DNA of 64,000 nucleotides from Pirellulaceae bacterium (GTDB lineage Bacteria; Planctomycetota; Planctomycetia; Pirellulales; Pirellulaceae), in the NCBI GenBank assembly GCA_026004795.1, contig BPJV01000003.1:1-64000 (forward strand). The letters run 5' to 3'. Within the stretch, counting starts at the first letter, position 1. Each line of letters begins with the position of its first letter. The translations under genes and the position numbers were made by a program. The notes beneath the pieces are model-generated. The model was given only the letters and a program-made list of their open reading frames with translations, was not told the DNA's origin and did not search any database. Below, piece after piece: positions 35,767-43,947 of the stretch.

Positions 35767-36650
35767 TTTGCCATCTTCGAAGAGGAAGAAGTCGAGCGTG
35801 GTTCTACCGCCCGGGGAGCTTTACATCTGCCCAGCAATTTCCGATAGGTGATAACGTTTGCCAGCGTCACATAAGTCGCTCCCACAGTTCCACAAGAGGC
35901 CACCAACAAAATGCAATAACGTGCATCAGCGTAGGCGAGTGACTCCCACGCCCCACCACTCAAAGCACCTCTTCCACCACCGGATAACGTTCCCCCCGGC
36001 CTCCCCCCGGATGCCCAAAGGATTAGCATGCCGTTGAGCAATGCCGACTGCAACAGGAGTAGAGGCACGATCGCACCGATGGCAAATCCTCGGACCTGCC
36101 CTGAATGGATGCATGCCACCACTGCCAACAGGGCCGCGAATGGGAAACTTAGCCACACCACCCAGCTGATAACATCGAAACGTCGCAGGAAATACTCCAG
36201 TTCTTGGATGAGAACCGCCGGGACCACGAGTGTTACTACGATGAACGATAGAATCGCCGCCAGCACGAACCATTGTCGCCGCTCGTAATCACTGCTCCTC
36301 CATCGCGTCAGGCTCTTCCACCGATAGGCTACTAATATGCCGCAACAGCCTACAATGCTGAGCATCATGGCCAAGCGGAACAGCCATTCCACCCATCCGG
36401 TCGTTTGCTGTTGCGCGGCGTAATTGGCGCGCATTACGCCCGCTAGGAACGCAATCGCAAATCCTCCCAAGGCAACCCGCACTGACCACCAAAGAATTAG
36501 AGGATGTGCCTGTACCAGACGCGTCTCCTCAGTGTGGCTCATTCGGTAATCATCGTCGGCATCCAACGGGTGGACACCTTCTTGTCGCTGCGCCACTGGA
36601 TAAACCGTCTCCGCGTGCTCATCGCGGTCTTCGAAATTGTTGCGTTCCAT
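35763..36650 (-). CDS. Multi-pass membrane protein of unknown function
   Basis: About 295 residues from the chosen start MERNNFEDRDE (36650); the frame is open 20 codons further up. A charged N-terminal tail of about 50 residues precedes six probable membrane segments (for example LGGFAIAFLAGVM, FRLAMMLSIVGCCGILVAY, FVLAAILSFIVVTLVVPAVLI, VVWLSFPFAALLAVVACI, FAIGAIVPLLLLQSALLNGM, ILLVASCGTVGATYVTL). A Gly-rich loop near residue 235 (GGRPGGTLSGGGRGALSGG) is notable. No family recognised. Its stop overlaps the nadE start, a hint at co-expression. Confidence 0.62.
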   Translation of the reverse strand: MERNNFEDRDEHAETVYPVAQRQEGVHPLDADDDYRMSHTEETRLVQAHPLILWWSVRVALGGFAIAFLAGVMRANYAAQQQTTGWVEWLFRLAMMLSIVGCCGILVAYRWKSLTRWRSSDYERRQWFVLAAILSFIVVTLVVPAVLIQELEYFLRRFDVISWVVWLSFPFAALLAVVACIHSGQVRGFAIGAIVPLLLLQSALLNGMLILWASGGRPGGTLSGGGRGALSGGAWESLAYADARYCILLVASCGTVGATYVTLANVITYRKLLGRCKAPRAVEPRSTSSSSKMAN

Positions 36651-36799
36651 GATGGGCCATGCTGCTCCGTTTTTCGGCCTTATCCATCCGTCTCCGTGCA
36701 CCTCACCCAACTGATTGGCTACCCACCCGGGGCCACTTATACCGGGTATGATAGACGAATCGGTCTACCTCCAGCTACCTCCGCGATGGGAGAGAAGAA

Positions 36800-38197
36800 A
36801 TGCCGCCGCAAACCAGGCGTCAATTCGTCGGCAACAGCTTCGGGGTCGCCACGGCTCTGGCCTTACGAAGCGATCGCGCTGCCGTGGCCACCGGTCCACA
36901 AGACAGCGCGGCAGTCGGCGCGAATATCGATCTGCCCCGTGGCCGCGTCCCTCTATCCTTCATCATCGACGACTCGACCTGCCTGGTGAACATGGGGAAG
37001 TTCTGCATGCCGCAGTTCGCTGCCACCTACCCCCAACGGGCCGAATACCAGAAACCGTGGCGAGATTGGCCTGCCGAAATCCCAGATGCATTTGTACGCA
37101 AATTCGGCGAGTGGTGCGCGGCCCATGGCGTGAAGGGAAAGTACAGTGTCGTCCCTTATCCAGCATGCGTTGGTTGGCTCGATCGCCTGCTGCCGGGCTG
37201 GTCACACAAAGAATTGCGCGACAGTTTGCAACTGGTGCGCGAGCTGATGACGCCCCACTGGGACATCCACCCGGAAATGATCACGCACACCCGAGTCATC
37301 GATTTGAAAAGCGGCCGTCCTACGAACGACTTTTCACCGGCCAGCATGGAGAACTCCTATCCGCAGTCTGCAGTGAGCACCGATTATTTGGCCAGCTACA
37401 TGGCCTACGCGCTGCGGATCCTGAAGAACTGCGAATTGCCGTGCACTGGCATCACCACGCCTGGCGGGTTCGGAAATCGCGTGAAAGAAAAACTCCCGGT
37501 GGCCGTCGCTGAAGCGGTGCAAGACGTGTTCGCGGCCGAGATACCGCACTACTTCAAATATGTCGTCGACACGGGATGGGACACCGAACCGATCATCGAG
37601 ACGCTGGAACCACTGCGAGACGACGAAATCGCACCGGGGAAACTACCGAAGTTCGCGGTCAACATACCGGCCGGAACCGGGGACTGGTTCGGCGGATGGG
37701 ACGGTACGGTGGAGAGCCAACCTCAGCGCTACGCATCGGCCGATGCCACCAGCGGTCGCCTGGTGGAGCTGATCGAAGCCCGACGACCGGCACTGATGCT
37801 CTGCCATTGGCCCGGCATGTATTGCCATGGCACCGAAAGCGGCTTCCGTGCGTTTCAGGCAGTCGTCACGGCCCTTCATTCCCGCTTTGCCGACCAGGTA
37901 TTGTGGATGAAACTCAGTGAAATCGCCCGCTATTGGGCAGCCCGATTCTGGAGCGACGTCCTCGCCACGGAAGCAGGCCTGCGCATCGTCGCACCTTTCT
38001 CCTGCCCCCTGTTCACCGTGCGCATCGATCGCACAGTCCGCCAGGTGGTTCTCATCACCCCAGATGGGGCAAGCACGACGCTGCAGCGCGTCGCCTCCTT
38101 GGCAACTCTGGACCAGGGTCAGTGGTTCACCGACGGAAAATCGAGCCGCATTTGCTGGCACCTCCAACAAGGGGTGACCGAGCTGCTCATCCAATAA
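36800..38197 (+). CDS. Tat-exported protein, possibly polysaccharide-deacetylase-like
   Basis: A 465-residue protein starting at ATG 36800 behind GGAGAGAAG. The N-terminus has a Tat-like RR motif (QTRRQFVGNSFG) followed by a modest hydrophobic stretch. The segment VPLSFIIDDSTCLVNM, with the double Asp, and KGKYSVVPYPACVGW and LMTPHWDIHPEMITHTR in the middle are reminiscent of polysaccharide deacetylase-type TIM-like folds, where an Asp and two His bind metal. This is my inference from motif shape; I do not recognise the family with certainty. Divergent from the nadE pair. Confidence 0.45.
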   Translation: MPPQTRRQFVGNSFGVATALALRSDRAAVATGPQDSAAVGANIDLPRGRVPLSFIIDDSTCLVNMGKFCMPQFAATYPQRAEYQKPWRDWPAEIPDAFVRKFGEWCAAHGVKGKYSVVPYPACVGWLDRLLPGWSHKELRDSLQLVRELMTPHWDIHPEMITHTRVIDLKSGRPTNDFSPASMENSYPQSAVSTDYLASYMAYALRILKNCELPCTGITTPGGFGNRVKEKLPVAVAEAVQDVFAAEIPHYFKYVVDTGWDTEPIIETLEPLRDDEIAPGKLPKFAVNIPAGTGDWFGGWDGTVESQPQRYASADATSGRLVELIEARRPALMLCHWPGMYCHGTESGFRAFQAVVTALHSRFADQVLWMKLSEIARYWAARFWSDVLATEAGLRIVAPFSCPLFTVRIDRTVRQVVLITPDGASTTLQRVASLATLDQGQWFTDGKSSRICWHLQQGVTELLIQ

Positions 38198-38287
38198 GAG
38201 CGGTCCCTGCACGGCGGTCAACATCCCCGTCTCCGCTGTCGTGCCACCGTGCTGATGCGGAAAGATCAAGAGCATCGTTGAGGGCAC

Positions 38288-38317
38288 TTGGTCGATTCGC
38301 TAGTAGCTAACTATAAT
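38288..38317 (+). promoter_or_regulatory. Probable promoter of the cytochrome gene set
   Basis: A perfect -10 box, TATAAT (38312-38317), lies 18 bases after TTGGTC (38288-38293), a weak -35 box. Transcription would start about 85 bases before the GTG start at 38408. Confidence 0.5.
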
Positions 38318-38365
38318 GGCCCACTTCAATGGGCGAATACGCGCGCTTGCCCCAAAATTGCAGGA

Positions 38366-38389
38366 TTGATTCTAAGCTTGATTCTTAGC
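38366..38389 (+). repeat. Two 12-bp direct repeats in the leader of the cytochrome genes
   Basis: TTGATTCTAAGC (38366-38377) and TTGATTCTTAGC (38378-38389) lie back to back, just ahead of the ribosome-binding site GAGGAGA. CTAAG and CTTAG can also pair as a small hairpin. Candidate regulator site; the core TTGATTCT also occurs in the Fur-like site at 3321. Confidence 0.4.
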
Positions 38390-38407
38390 CCCCGAGGAGA
38401 TTTGCCG

Positions 38408-40720
38408 GTGGCGACAACCGAGCCAGCGACGCCATTGCATCACACGACGCATCCATCCGATGGCCATCCCCAATTCGCGCAACTGACCCGTCCTGTCATC
38501 TGGTACGATGAAGGACCGGTCCGATTGGGCATGTGGATTTGCGCCTTTTGGGCGGTGGTCAGTGGCGTGTTAACGGCCGCAACCCTGTCCGTTATGGTGA
38601 ACCCCCAGTGGGTGGAGGGCTACCCCCAACTGGCCTTTGGAAGAATCCGGCCCCTGTATTGGCATGCTGCGGTATACGGGTTGGTCTCGGCCATGCTCCA
38701 AGCAGGGATGTATCTGAGTCTCCAGCGCTTGTGCGGTCGGACGATGTGGCGCAAATCGTTAGCCTACTTGCACTTGGTCAGTTGGCATGCCGGCGTGGCG
38801 TGGGGTTGCTGGATGCTCTACCAAGGGCACGGCGAGGCGCGGATAGGTGCGGAACTTCCCATAGGCCCCGACTGCTTGATAGCCGTCGGTAGCCTCGCCT
38901 TCTTGCTCAACCTGAGCATGACCGCCATGCGTCGACGCATCACCGGCATGTACATTTCGATGTGGTTCTACTTGACCTCGGCCGTCGCGTTCGCTGCGAT
39001 CCATCTGATCGGCAACTGGGCCACCTTTGCCGCTCCGGGCCAGACACTGACGGCCTACGCAGGGGTGGTCGATGGCATGGTTCAATCCTGGCATCGCCAG
39101 CAGGTGGTCTTCTTCCTGATTCTCTTCCCCGCGCTAGGACTGGCCTACCACATTATCCCGCATCTGACCGGCTCTCCCGTCCGGCGGTACCGGGCCGCGG
39201 TGCTGCAATACTGGTTGATGCTGATCTGTGGAGCATTCGCCGGAGCGCGTCTGTTGAACTTGACGGCCATCTCCGACTGGGTCAGTTCACTCGCCATGTG
39301 GGGTAGCGTGTTGATGCTTTTCCCTGCATGGGCCGGATCGCTGAACCTAAAAGGAATGCTGAAGACCGACCGATCGTTGCCGGGACACTGCATGCTGCTG
39401 TTGATGGTTGTGTTTGCCGGCTTTGTGTGGTGGACGCTCGAATCATCGGTTACCGCTACGCGATGGCTGACCCCCTACACGGCGATGACCGATTGGGCGG
39501 TCGCCCGAGACTGGTTGGTCATCTTCGTGGTCGGAGGGCTGATGGGCACCGCGACGATTTTTTGGCTGGTCCAGCACGTCTACCGGATTGCCGCCCCGCG
39601 CGGGTGGGGGATGGTGGTATCGGGCTTGCTCGTGTTGGGGCTGCTCCTGCAGGTAGTGGTCGGCGCCTATCCTGCGGGGGGCCTGCAAGGGCTGATGGAG
39701 ATGCGAACCGACGCCATGGGAGTCCTCGTTTACCCCGACTTTTTGGATATCGTACGGGCGCGTCAGGTGTGGTGGAAGCTGTCGGCTGGCGGCGCAGCGT
39801 TGGCCGCTGGTGGCTGGGTGGCGCTGGCGATGATGCTGGTATTCCTCCGCTGGCGCGCAGCCCCGAAACCTGCGGTGGTCGTTCAGCTGAGCCCCCCGGT
39901 GGATGTCCGTTGGGTCGAACCGACGCCTCCTCCCAGCCCTTTGGCGGATAAGCCCGTCCTCGGTTTGGCGATGACGCTCGATCAAGCGAAACACTTTCTG
40001 TTTCACCTGCGTTGGCAACGTCATCCGGCCTTGTTCCTCACCGCCACCAGCCTGATTTTGGGAGTTGCCTGGGGAGTTGAGTTTCTGCCCGTCGTGGCCC
40101 AGCAACGAGCGGCACTCCGCATCGCTCCTCCCGCGCCTTACACTCCGCTGGAATTGCTCGGACGTCAAATCTACCAGCAGGAGGGCTGTGCTAGTTGCCA
40201 TACGCAGATGGTGCGCCCGATCTACGCGGAGGTAACGCGGTATGGAGAGGTGAGCCGTCCCGAGGATTTTGTCTGGGACCGTCCTGCCCAATGGGGGCTG
40301 CGTCGCGTCGGTCCGGATTTGGCGAAAGTGGGAGGCACTAAGAATGGCTTTTGGCACTGGCAGCATCTGGAAAACCCGAGCCAGGTTAGCCCTGGTACGG
40401 TGATGCCGTCGTTCGCCCATCTACTCGACGAACGGTTCGACGTCGAAGACATCCGTCGCTTACTATTGACGCAGGTTGCTTTGGGAATCACCTACGATGA
40501 AGCGTGGTTGGTGGAAAACGAGCTCACGGCCGAGGACCGTGCGTACGGCGAGATGACCGAGCTCGAACAGGCCGTCTTGCGACAAGGTGAAGAAGTTGCC
40601 GCCGATATCGTCCGCTCCGGAGGTCCTGCCAACATGTTCGATCGCAAGGCAACGGCATTGATCGCCTATCTGCAACGGCTAGGCAATCCGCCTCCAGCCT
40701 CCGCCACCGGAACTCCTTGA
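38408..40720 (+). CDS. CcoN-CcoO fusion protein with lost haem/copper ligands
   Basis: A 770-residue protein starting at GTG 38408 behind GAGGAGA. Residues about 35-480 are a multi-pass membrane domain clearly alignable with CcoN of cbb3 oxidases (YPQLAFGRIRPLYWHAAVYG; TAISDWVSSLAMWG). The canonical CuB His in YGHNA falls in WHRQQ (229-232); the CuB pair GPHHLHYTA becomes GARLLNLTA (Arg281, Leu282) and the catalytic Tyr becomes Gly; the haem ligands in TDWTIGHVH become TDWAVARDW (Arg367, Trp369). Residues about 550-760 are CcoO-like with one haem c site, CASCH (594-598) and Met in GTVMPSF. It therefore should not reduce O2, but may carry electrons. Confidence 0.85.
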   Translation: MATTEPATPLHHTTHPSDGHPQFAQLTRPVIWYDEGPVRLGMWICAFWAVVSGVLTAATLSVMVNPQWVEGYPQLAFGRIRPLYWHAAVYGLVSAMLQAGMYLSLQRLCGRTMWRKSLAYLHLVSWHAGVAWGCWMLYQGHGEARIGAELPIGPDCLIAVGSLAFLLNLSMTAMRRRITGMYISMWFYLTSAVAFAAIHLIGNWATFAAPGQTLTAYAGVVDGMVQSWHRQQVVFFLILFPALGLAYHIIPHLTGSPVRRYRAAVLQYWLMLICGAFAGARLLNLTAISDWVSSLAMWGSVLMLFPAWAGSLNLKGMLKTDRSLPGHCMLLLMVVFAGFVWWTLESSVTATRWLTPYTAMTDWAVARDWLVIFVVGGLMGTATIFWLVQHVYRIAAPRGWGMVVSGLLVLGLLLQVVVGAYPAGGLQGLMEMRTDAMGVLVYPDFLDIVRARQVWWKLSAGGAALAAGGWVALAMMLVFLRWRAAPKPAVVVQLSPPVDVRWVEPTPPPSPLADKPVLGLAMTLDQAKHFLFHLRWQRHPALFLTATSLILGVAWGVEFLPVVAQQRAALRIAPPAPYTPLELLGRQIYQQEGCASCHTQMVRPIYAEVTRYGEVSRPEDFVWDRPAQWGLRRVGPDLAKVGGTKNGFWHWQHLENPSQVSPGTVMPSFAHLLDERFDVEDIRRLLLTQVALGITYDEAWLVENELTAEDRAYGEMTELEQAVLRQGEEVAADIVRSGGPANMFDRKATALIAYLQRLGNPPPASATGTP

Positions 40721-40781
40721 ACCCCAACCGTCCCCTATCGATCCAGAATGAACTCGCCCGAAAGGCCAAGAAGATAGTACC

Positions 40782-41378
40782 ATGTCGGATACCTTTCCTG
40801 TAAGCGATGCTGATTCGATCTCCGTGGCAGACCAACCGATGCCGAAGTGGTGGACGCGTCTGTTCACCCTCTTCGTCCTCATCTGTCCTTTTTATCTGCT
40901 TTACTTTCACACCGGCGCCCCCGGACGCTCGGAGATCGAGCGCTATGAACGCGTAGCCTTCGAGATAACGAAAAAGCGGTTCGCGGAGATCGGCGAGCTG
41001 CAACCAACTCGAGCAACGATCTTGGAGTACACCAAGAAACCCAACTGGTTGAAGGTGGGCAAAATGGTATTCAAGACCCACTGTGTTTCCTGCCACGGCC
41101 GCAATGGCGAAGGGGGCGTCGGCCCCAACTTGACCGACGACGCTTACAAACATGTGCACGACATTGAGGACATCGCTCGTGTAATCAGCGAAGGCGCGAA
41201 CAATAATGCCATGCCCGCATGGAAAGATAAACTCTCAACCAACGAATTGGTGCTCGTCGCGGCGTACGTCGCCAGCCTTCGTGGCACGCATGCTCCGGGC
41301 GGCAAAGCAGCAGAAGGCTCGGTTCCGCCACCATGGGATGCCGCCCCTGCAGATCCTGGCGCCGGCGATGGAGGTTGA
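40782..41378 (+). CDS. CcoP-like monohaem cytochrome c
   Basis: A 198-residue membrane-anchored cytochrome. Residues about 20-45 match the CcoP N-terminal membrane segment (MPKWWTRLFTLFVLICPFYL). One haem c site, CVSCH (residues 101-105), is followed by GRNGEGGVGPNLTDD, and NNAMPAWKDKL supplies the axial Met. Normal CcoP has two haems; only one is present here. The C-terminal tail is Pro/Gly/Asp-rich. It starts 61 bases after the CcoNO fusion and would be the electron entry subunit. Confidence 0.85.
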   Translation: MSDTFPVSDADSISVADQPMPKWWTRLFTLFVLICPFYLLYFHTGAPGRSEIERYERVAFEITKKRFAEIGELQPTRATILEYTKKPNWLKVGKMVFKTHCVSCHGRNGEGGVGPNLTDDAYKHVHDIEDIARVISEGANNNAMPAWKDKLSTNELVLVAAYVASLRGTHAPGGKAAEGSVPPPWDAAPADPGAGDGG

Positions 41379-41706
41379 GCCCCGCTAAGATGGCTGGCAG
41401 GTCAGGCGTGCGAGCGGGGTAGATCCGATAGGCCCTCCCAAACGATCCTCGCCACCAACCGGCATGCTCACCAGCATCCGGATATCCAAAGAGCGTGGAT
41501 TGCGGTTTAATAGAATTATCCGCATGAAACGCGCATCGTCGCCGGCGAAAGGGGAGGACGTTTCCCACGCCGTATTGGAATGCGGATGGTTGGCACAGTG
41601 TTTGCTTGGACCTAACGTGTGAAAATCGACTGAGGATAGTGAGACAACATCGCACGGTTCATCCCAGAAACTATTCGATCGATGCGAAAGTAGGCGTAGA
41701 AGTAAG
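41379..41706. other. Intergenic stretch between cytochrome genes
   Basis: About 330 bases with no supported gene. I see no strong promoter or terminator; the spacing leaves open whether the dihaem gene has its own promoter. Confidence 0.4.
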
Positions 41707-43026
41707 ATGATAAAGCGAATCTGGAAAGAGCAGGAGTTGGTGATCGCGTCTCTAGGTGCCGCCCTGTTGGGTATCACCCTACTGGTAGGTTGCGAACGGG
41801 TAGAGCGCAGCACGGCAGTCGAATTCGAACCCAACTGGGTATACGCTTATCAAATCGGGCAGCGTTCCGAGCAGGCGATGGACCAAGCCGTGTTGGAGAC
41901 GCAAGCGGCACTTACCGAGCTGTTCGGCACGCCGGATGAGCCGAAGATCCCTGCCGTATTGGCCAGCGAGGAAGAATTCGCCGACTTGATGACCATGGAG
42001 CACCTGATGGCTGCATCCGGCCCTCCGGAAGAGCAGGGGAGGGGGTTATTCCGTAAACATTGCGCTGTTTGCCATGGCGTCACGGGGAACGGTCGCGGCC
42101 CCACTGCCGCCTTGCTCAATCCATATCCGCGGGATTTCCGTCTGGGCAAGTTCAAATTCAAGTCGACTCCCATCGGGGTGAAGCCCACCAAGGAAGATAT
42201 CGCCGACACCATTCGGCATGGCATCCCCGGGACAACCATGGTGAAGATTCCCGAGCTGTCGGACGAGGACATCGCGGCGTTGACCGATTATGTGATTTAC
42301 TTATCGATGCGTGGAGAAGTCGAAAGAAGTTTGTTGTTCGAGGCTGGCGAATTGGTCTTCGCTGAGGGTGAGTCCCTGTACAATCCTGCGTTGAAAGAGA
42401 CCGATCCCGAGGCGTTCGAGGAGCAGTGGGAGATCATTCAGGACTATGTCCTCGACACCGCAGAGTCCTGGATCGAAGCGCCTGAAGAGGTCGTCGATAT
42501 TCCCCAACGTGACCCGGCGGTGGTCCCGGAGACAACGGAGCAACTGTTGGCCAAGATCCGTGCCGGCGACGAGGCAGTATTGGCCAGCGTGGCCCGTGGC
42601 CGAGAATTGTTCTTGAGCGAGAAAGCTTCGTGTGCGAAATGTCATGGCAAAGAAGGCCGTGGCGATGGCCAGACCAATGATTATGATGACTGGGCAAAAG
42701 AATGGACCAAGAAATTCGGGCTCGATTATGAGGACGAGTTTAATCAAGTTCCGCTGATCGCCCGGGGGGCGTTGCCGGTGCGGAAGATCCAACCCCGCAA
42801 TTTCGAGGAAGGTGTGTTTCGCGGCGGCAGTGCCCCGGAGGAACTCTACCAACGAATCGCTCTGGGAATCGAAGGCACGCCGATGCCAGCGGCGGCTGCG
42901 GGCTCTCAGGCGACGCTAACCCCCGAAGATGTTTGGGATCTGGTAAACTACATCCGGTCGCTCTACCAACCCAAATCCGACCAGGAAGGAACCGACACGC
43001 AGGCAGAGGCATTGGCCCGAACGTAA
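41707..43026 (+). CDS. Dihaem cytochrome c lipoprotein
   Basis: A 439-residue exported protein with a lipobox LLVGC (lipidated Cys29), so it is membrane-anchored outside the cytoplasm. Two cytochrome c domains: CAVCH (residues 119-123) with GNGRGPTAALLNPYPRDF, and CAKCH (residues 309-313) with GRGDGQTNDYDDW. Candidate axial Met ligands are in PGTTMVKIP and EGTPMPAAA. A domain linker of about 90 acidic residues separates them. Its position right after the CcoP-like gene suggests it feeds electrons to, or takes them from, that complex. Confidence 0.85.
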   Translation: MIKRIWKEQELVIASLGAALLGITLLVGCERVERSTAVEFEPNWVYAYQIGQRSEQAMDQAVLETQAALTELFGTPDEPKIPAVLASEEEFADLMTMEHLMAASGPPEEQGRGLFRKHCAVCHGVTGNGRGPTAALLNPYPRDFRLGKFKFKSTPIGVKPTKEDIADTIRHGIPGTTMVKIPELSDEDIAALTDYVIYLSMRGEVERSLLFEAGELVFAEGESLYNPALKETDPEAFEEQWEIIQDYVLDTAESWIEAPEEVVDIPQRDPAVVPETTEQLLAKIRAGDEAVLASVARGRELFLSEKASCAKCHGKEGRGDGQTNDYDDWAKEWTKKFGLDYEDEFNQVPLIARGALPVRKIQPRNFEEGVFRGGSAPEELYQRIALGIEGTPMPAAAAGSQATLTPEDVWDLVNYIRSLYQPKSDQEGTDTQAEALART

Positions 43027-43170
43027 TTCCCAGCCGGTGTCACCGCAGTAGGATCGCCGGGGATTCAGTGCAGGAGCATGATCGGGCTTCGCCGGCCGGC
43101 AAGCCCCTTGCTTGGCAAGGCAGTGTAGTCGCCCAGATCATTCCCACATCCATCACTACGAGTTGCTCCC

Positions 43171-43692
43171 GTGCTGATCCGCAAGATACGTCCGACTGAT
43201 GACCCTATGGTCGCTGGCATGATGAGCCGCGTCCTTGCTGAGTTCGCCCCACATGGCAGCGTGGACCGATCGACCGACATTGCGTCGATGAGCCAGGCTC
43301 ACTTGGAGCTGACGAGCGTTTGCTATGTCGTCGAGGAAGCGGATCGTTTGATCGGATGCGGTTCGTTGCAACCACTGGCGGACTGGGGCCCAGATCATTG
43401 CCAACTACGGTACGTATGCGTGCTACCCGAATTTCGTGGAAAAGGCATTGAGCAGGTGATCCTGCGCACTCTCATTGCTGACGCCACGCGTTTCGGTTAC
43501 ACCAATGCCGTCTTCCACCCCATCGACCTGTCCCTCGCAGCCCGCCAATTCTATCAGCGGTTGGGGTTCCGCCTGACGGAAGCGACAGAGAGCCTCGACT
43601 CGGTCGACTCTCACGATCGCCCCCAATACGTTCTACGTTTAACCCCATTTCCGGATATTCATCTGGACGCCGAAGATGCCGGATACGCTTGA
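43171..43692 (+). CDS. GNAT family N-acetyltransferase
   Basis: A 173-residue acetyltransferase starting at GTG 43171. The acetyl-CoA loop appears as EFRGKGIEQVILRTLI, after strand LRYVCVLP; the C-terminal FYQRLGFRLTEA motif follows. The loop reads RGKGIEQ rather than the more usual RGxGxG, so binding may be modified. Substrate unknown. Confidence 0.82.
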   Translation: MLIRKIRPTDDPMVAGMMSRVLAEFAPHGSVDRSTDIASMSQAHLELTSVCYVVEEADRLIGCGSLQPLADWGPDHCQLRYVCVLPEFRGKGIEQVILRTLIADATRFGYTNAVFHPIDLSLAARQFYQRLGFRLTEATESLDSVDSHDRPQYVLRLTPFPDIHLDAEDAGYA

Positions 43693-43947
43693 TGCGCAGC
43701 TTCCGCCTCCGTGAGCCAAACCGATAACGCGAACCCAGCAACAGTTCAACCTGCCCGCCGCATCTTACAGGCAAAAGTTTGTTAATTGGAGGCAGCACGG
43801 TTTACCTCAGCAGGTAGGCACTACCGGGGCAGCAACGCGTCCCATGCTCGGCGGCGAGCCATCTCTGGTCTTCTCCCATTACCGTCTCGCCCTGTTGCTG
43901 GTGTAGTACGGTCGACCTTCCGCAGCGCTGGCTGGTTTTCTTGACGA

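Noticed and set aside
38288-38407. Upstream in-frame start for the CcoNO fusion
   Set aside because: It would begin in the promoter region; GTG 38408 has GAGGAGA at the right distance.
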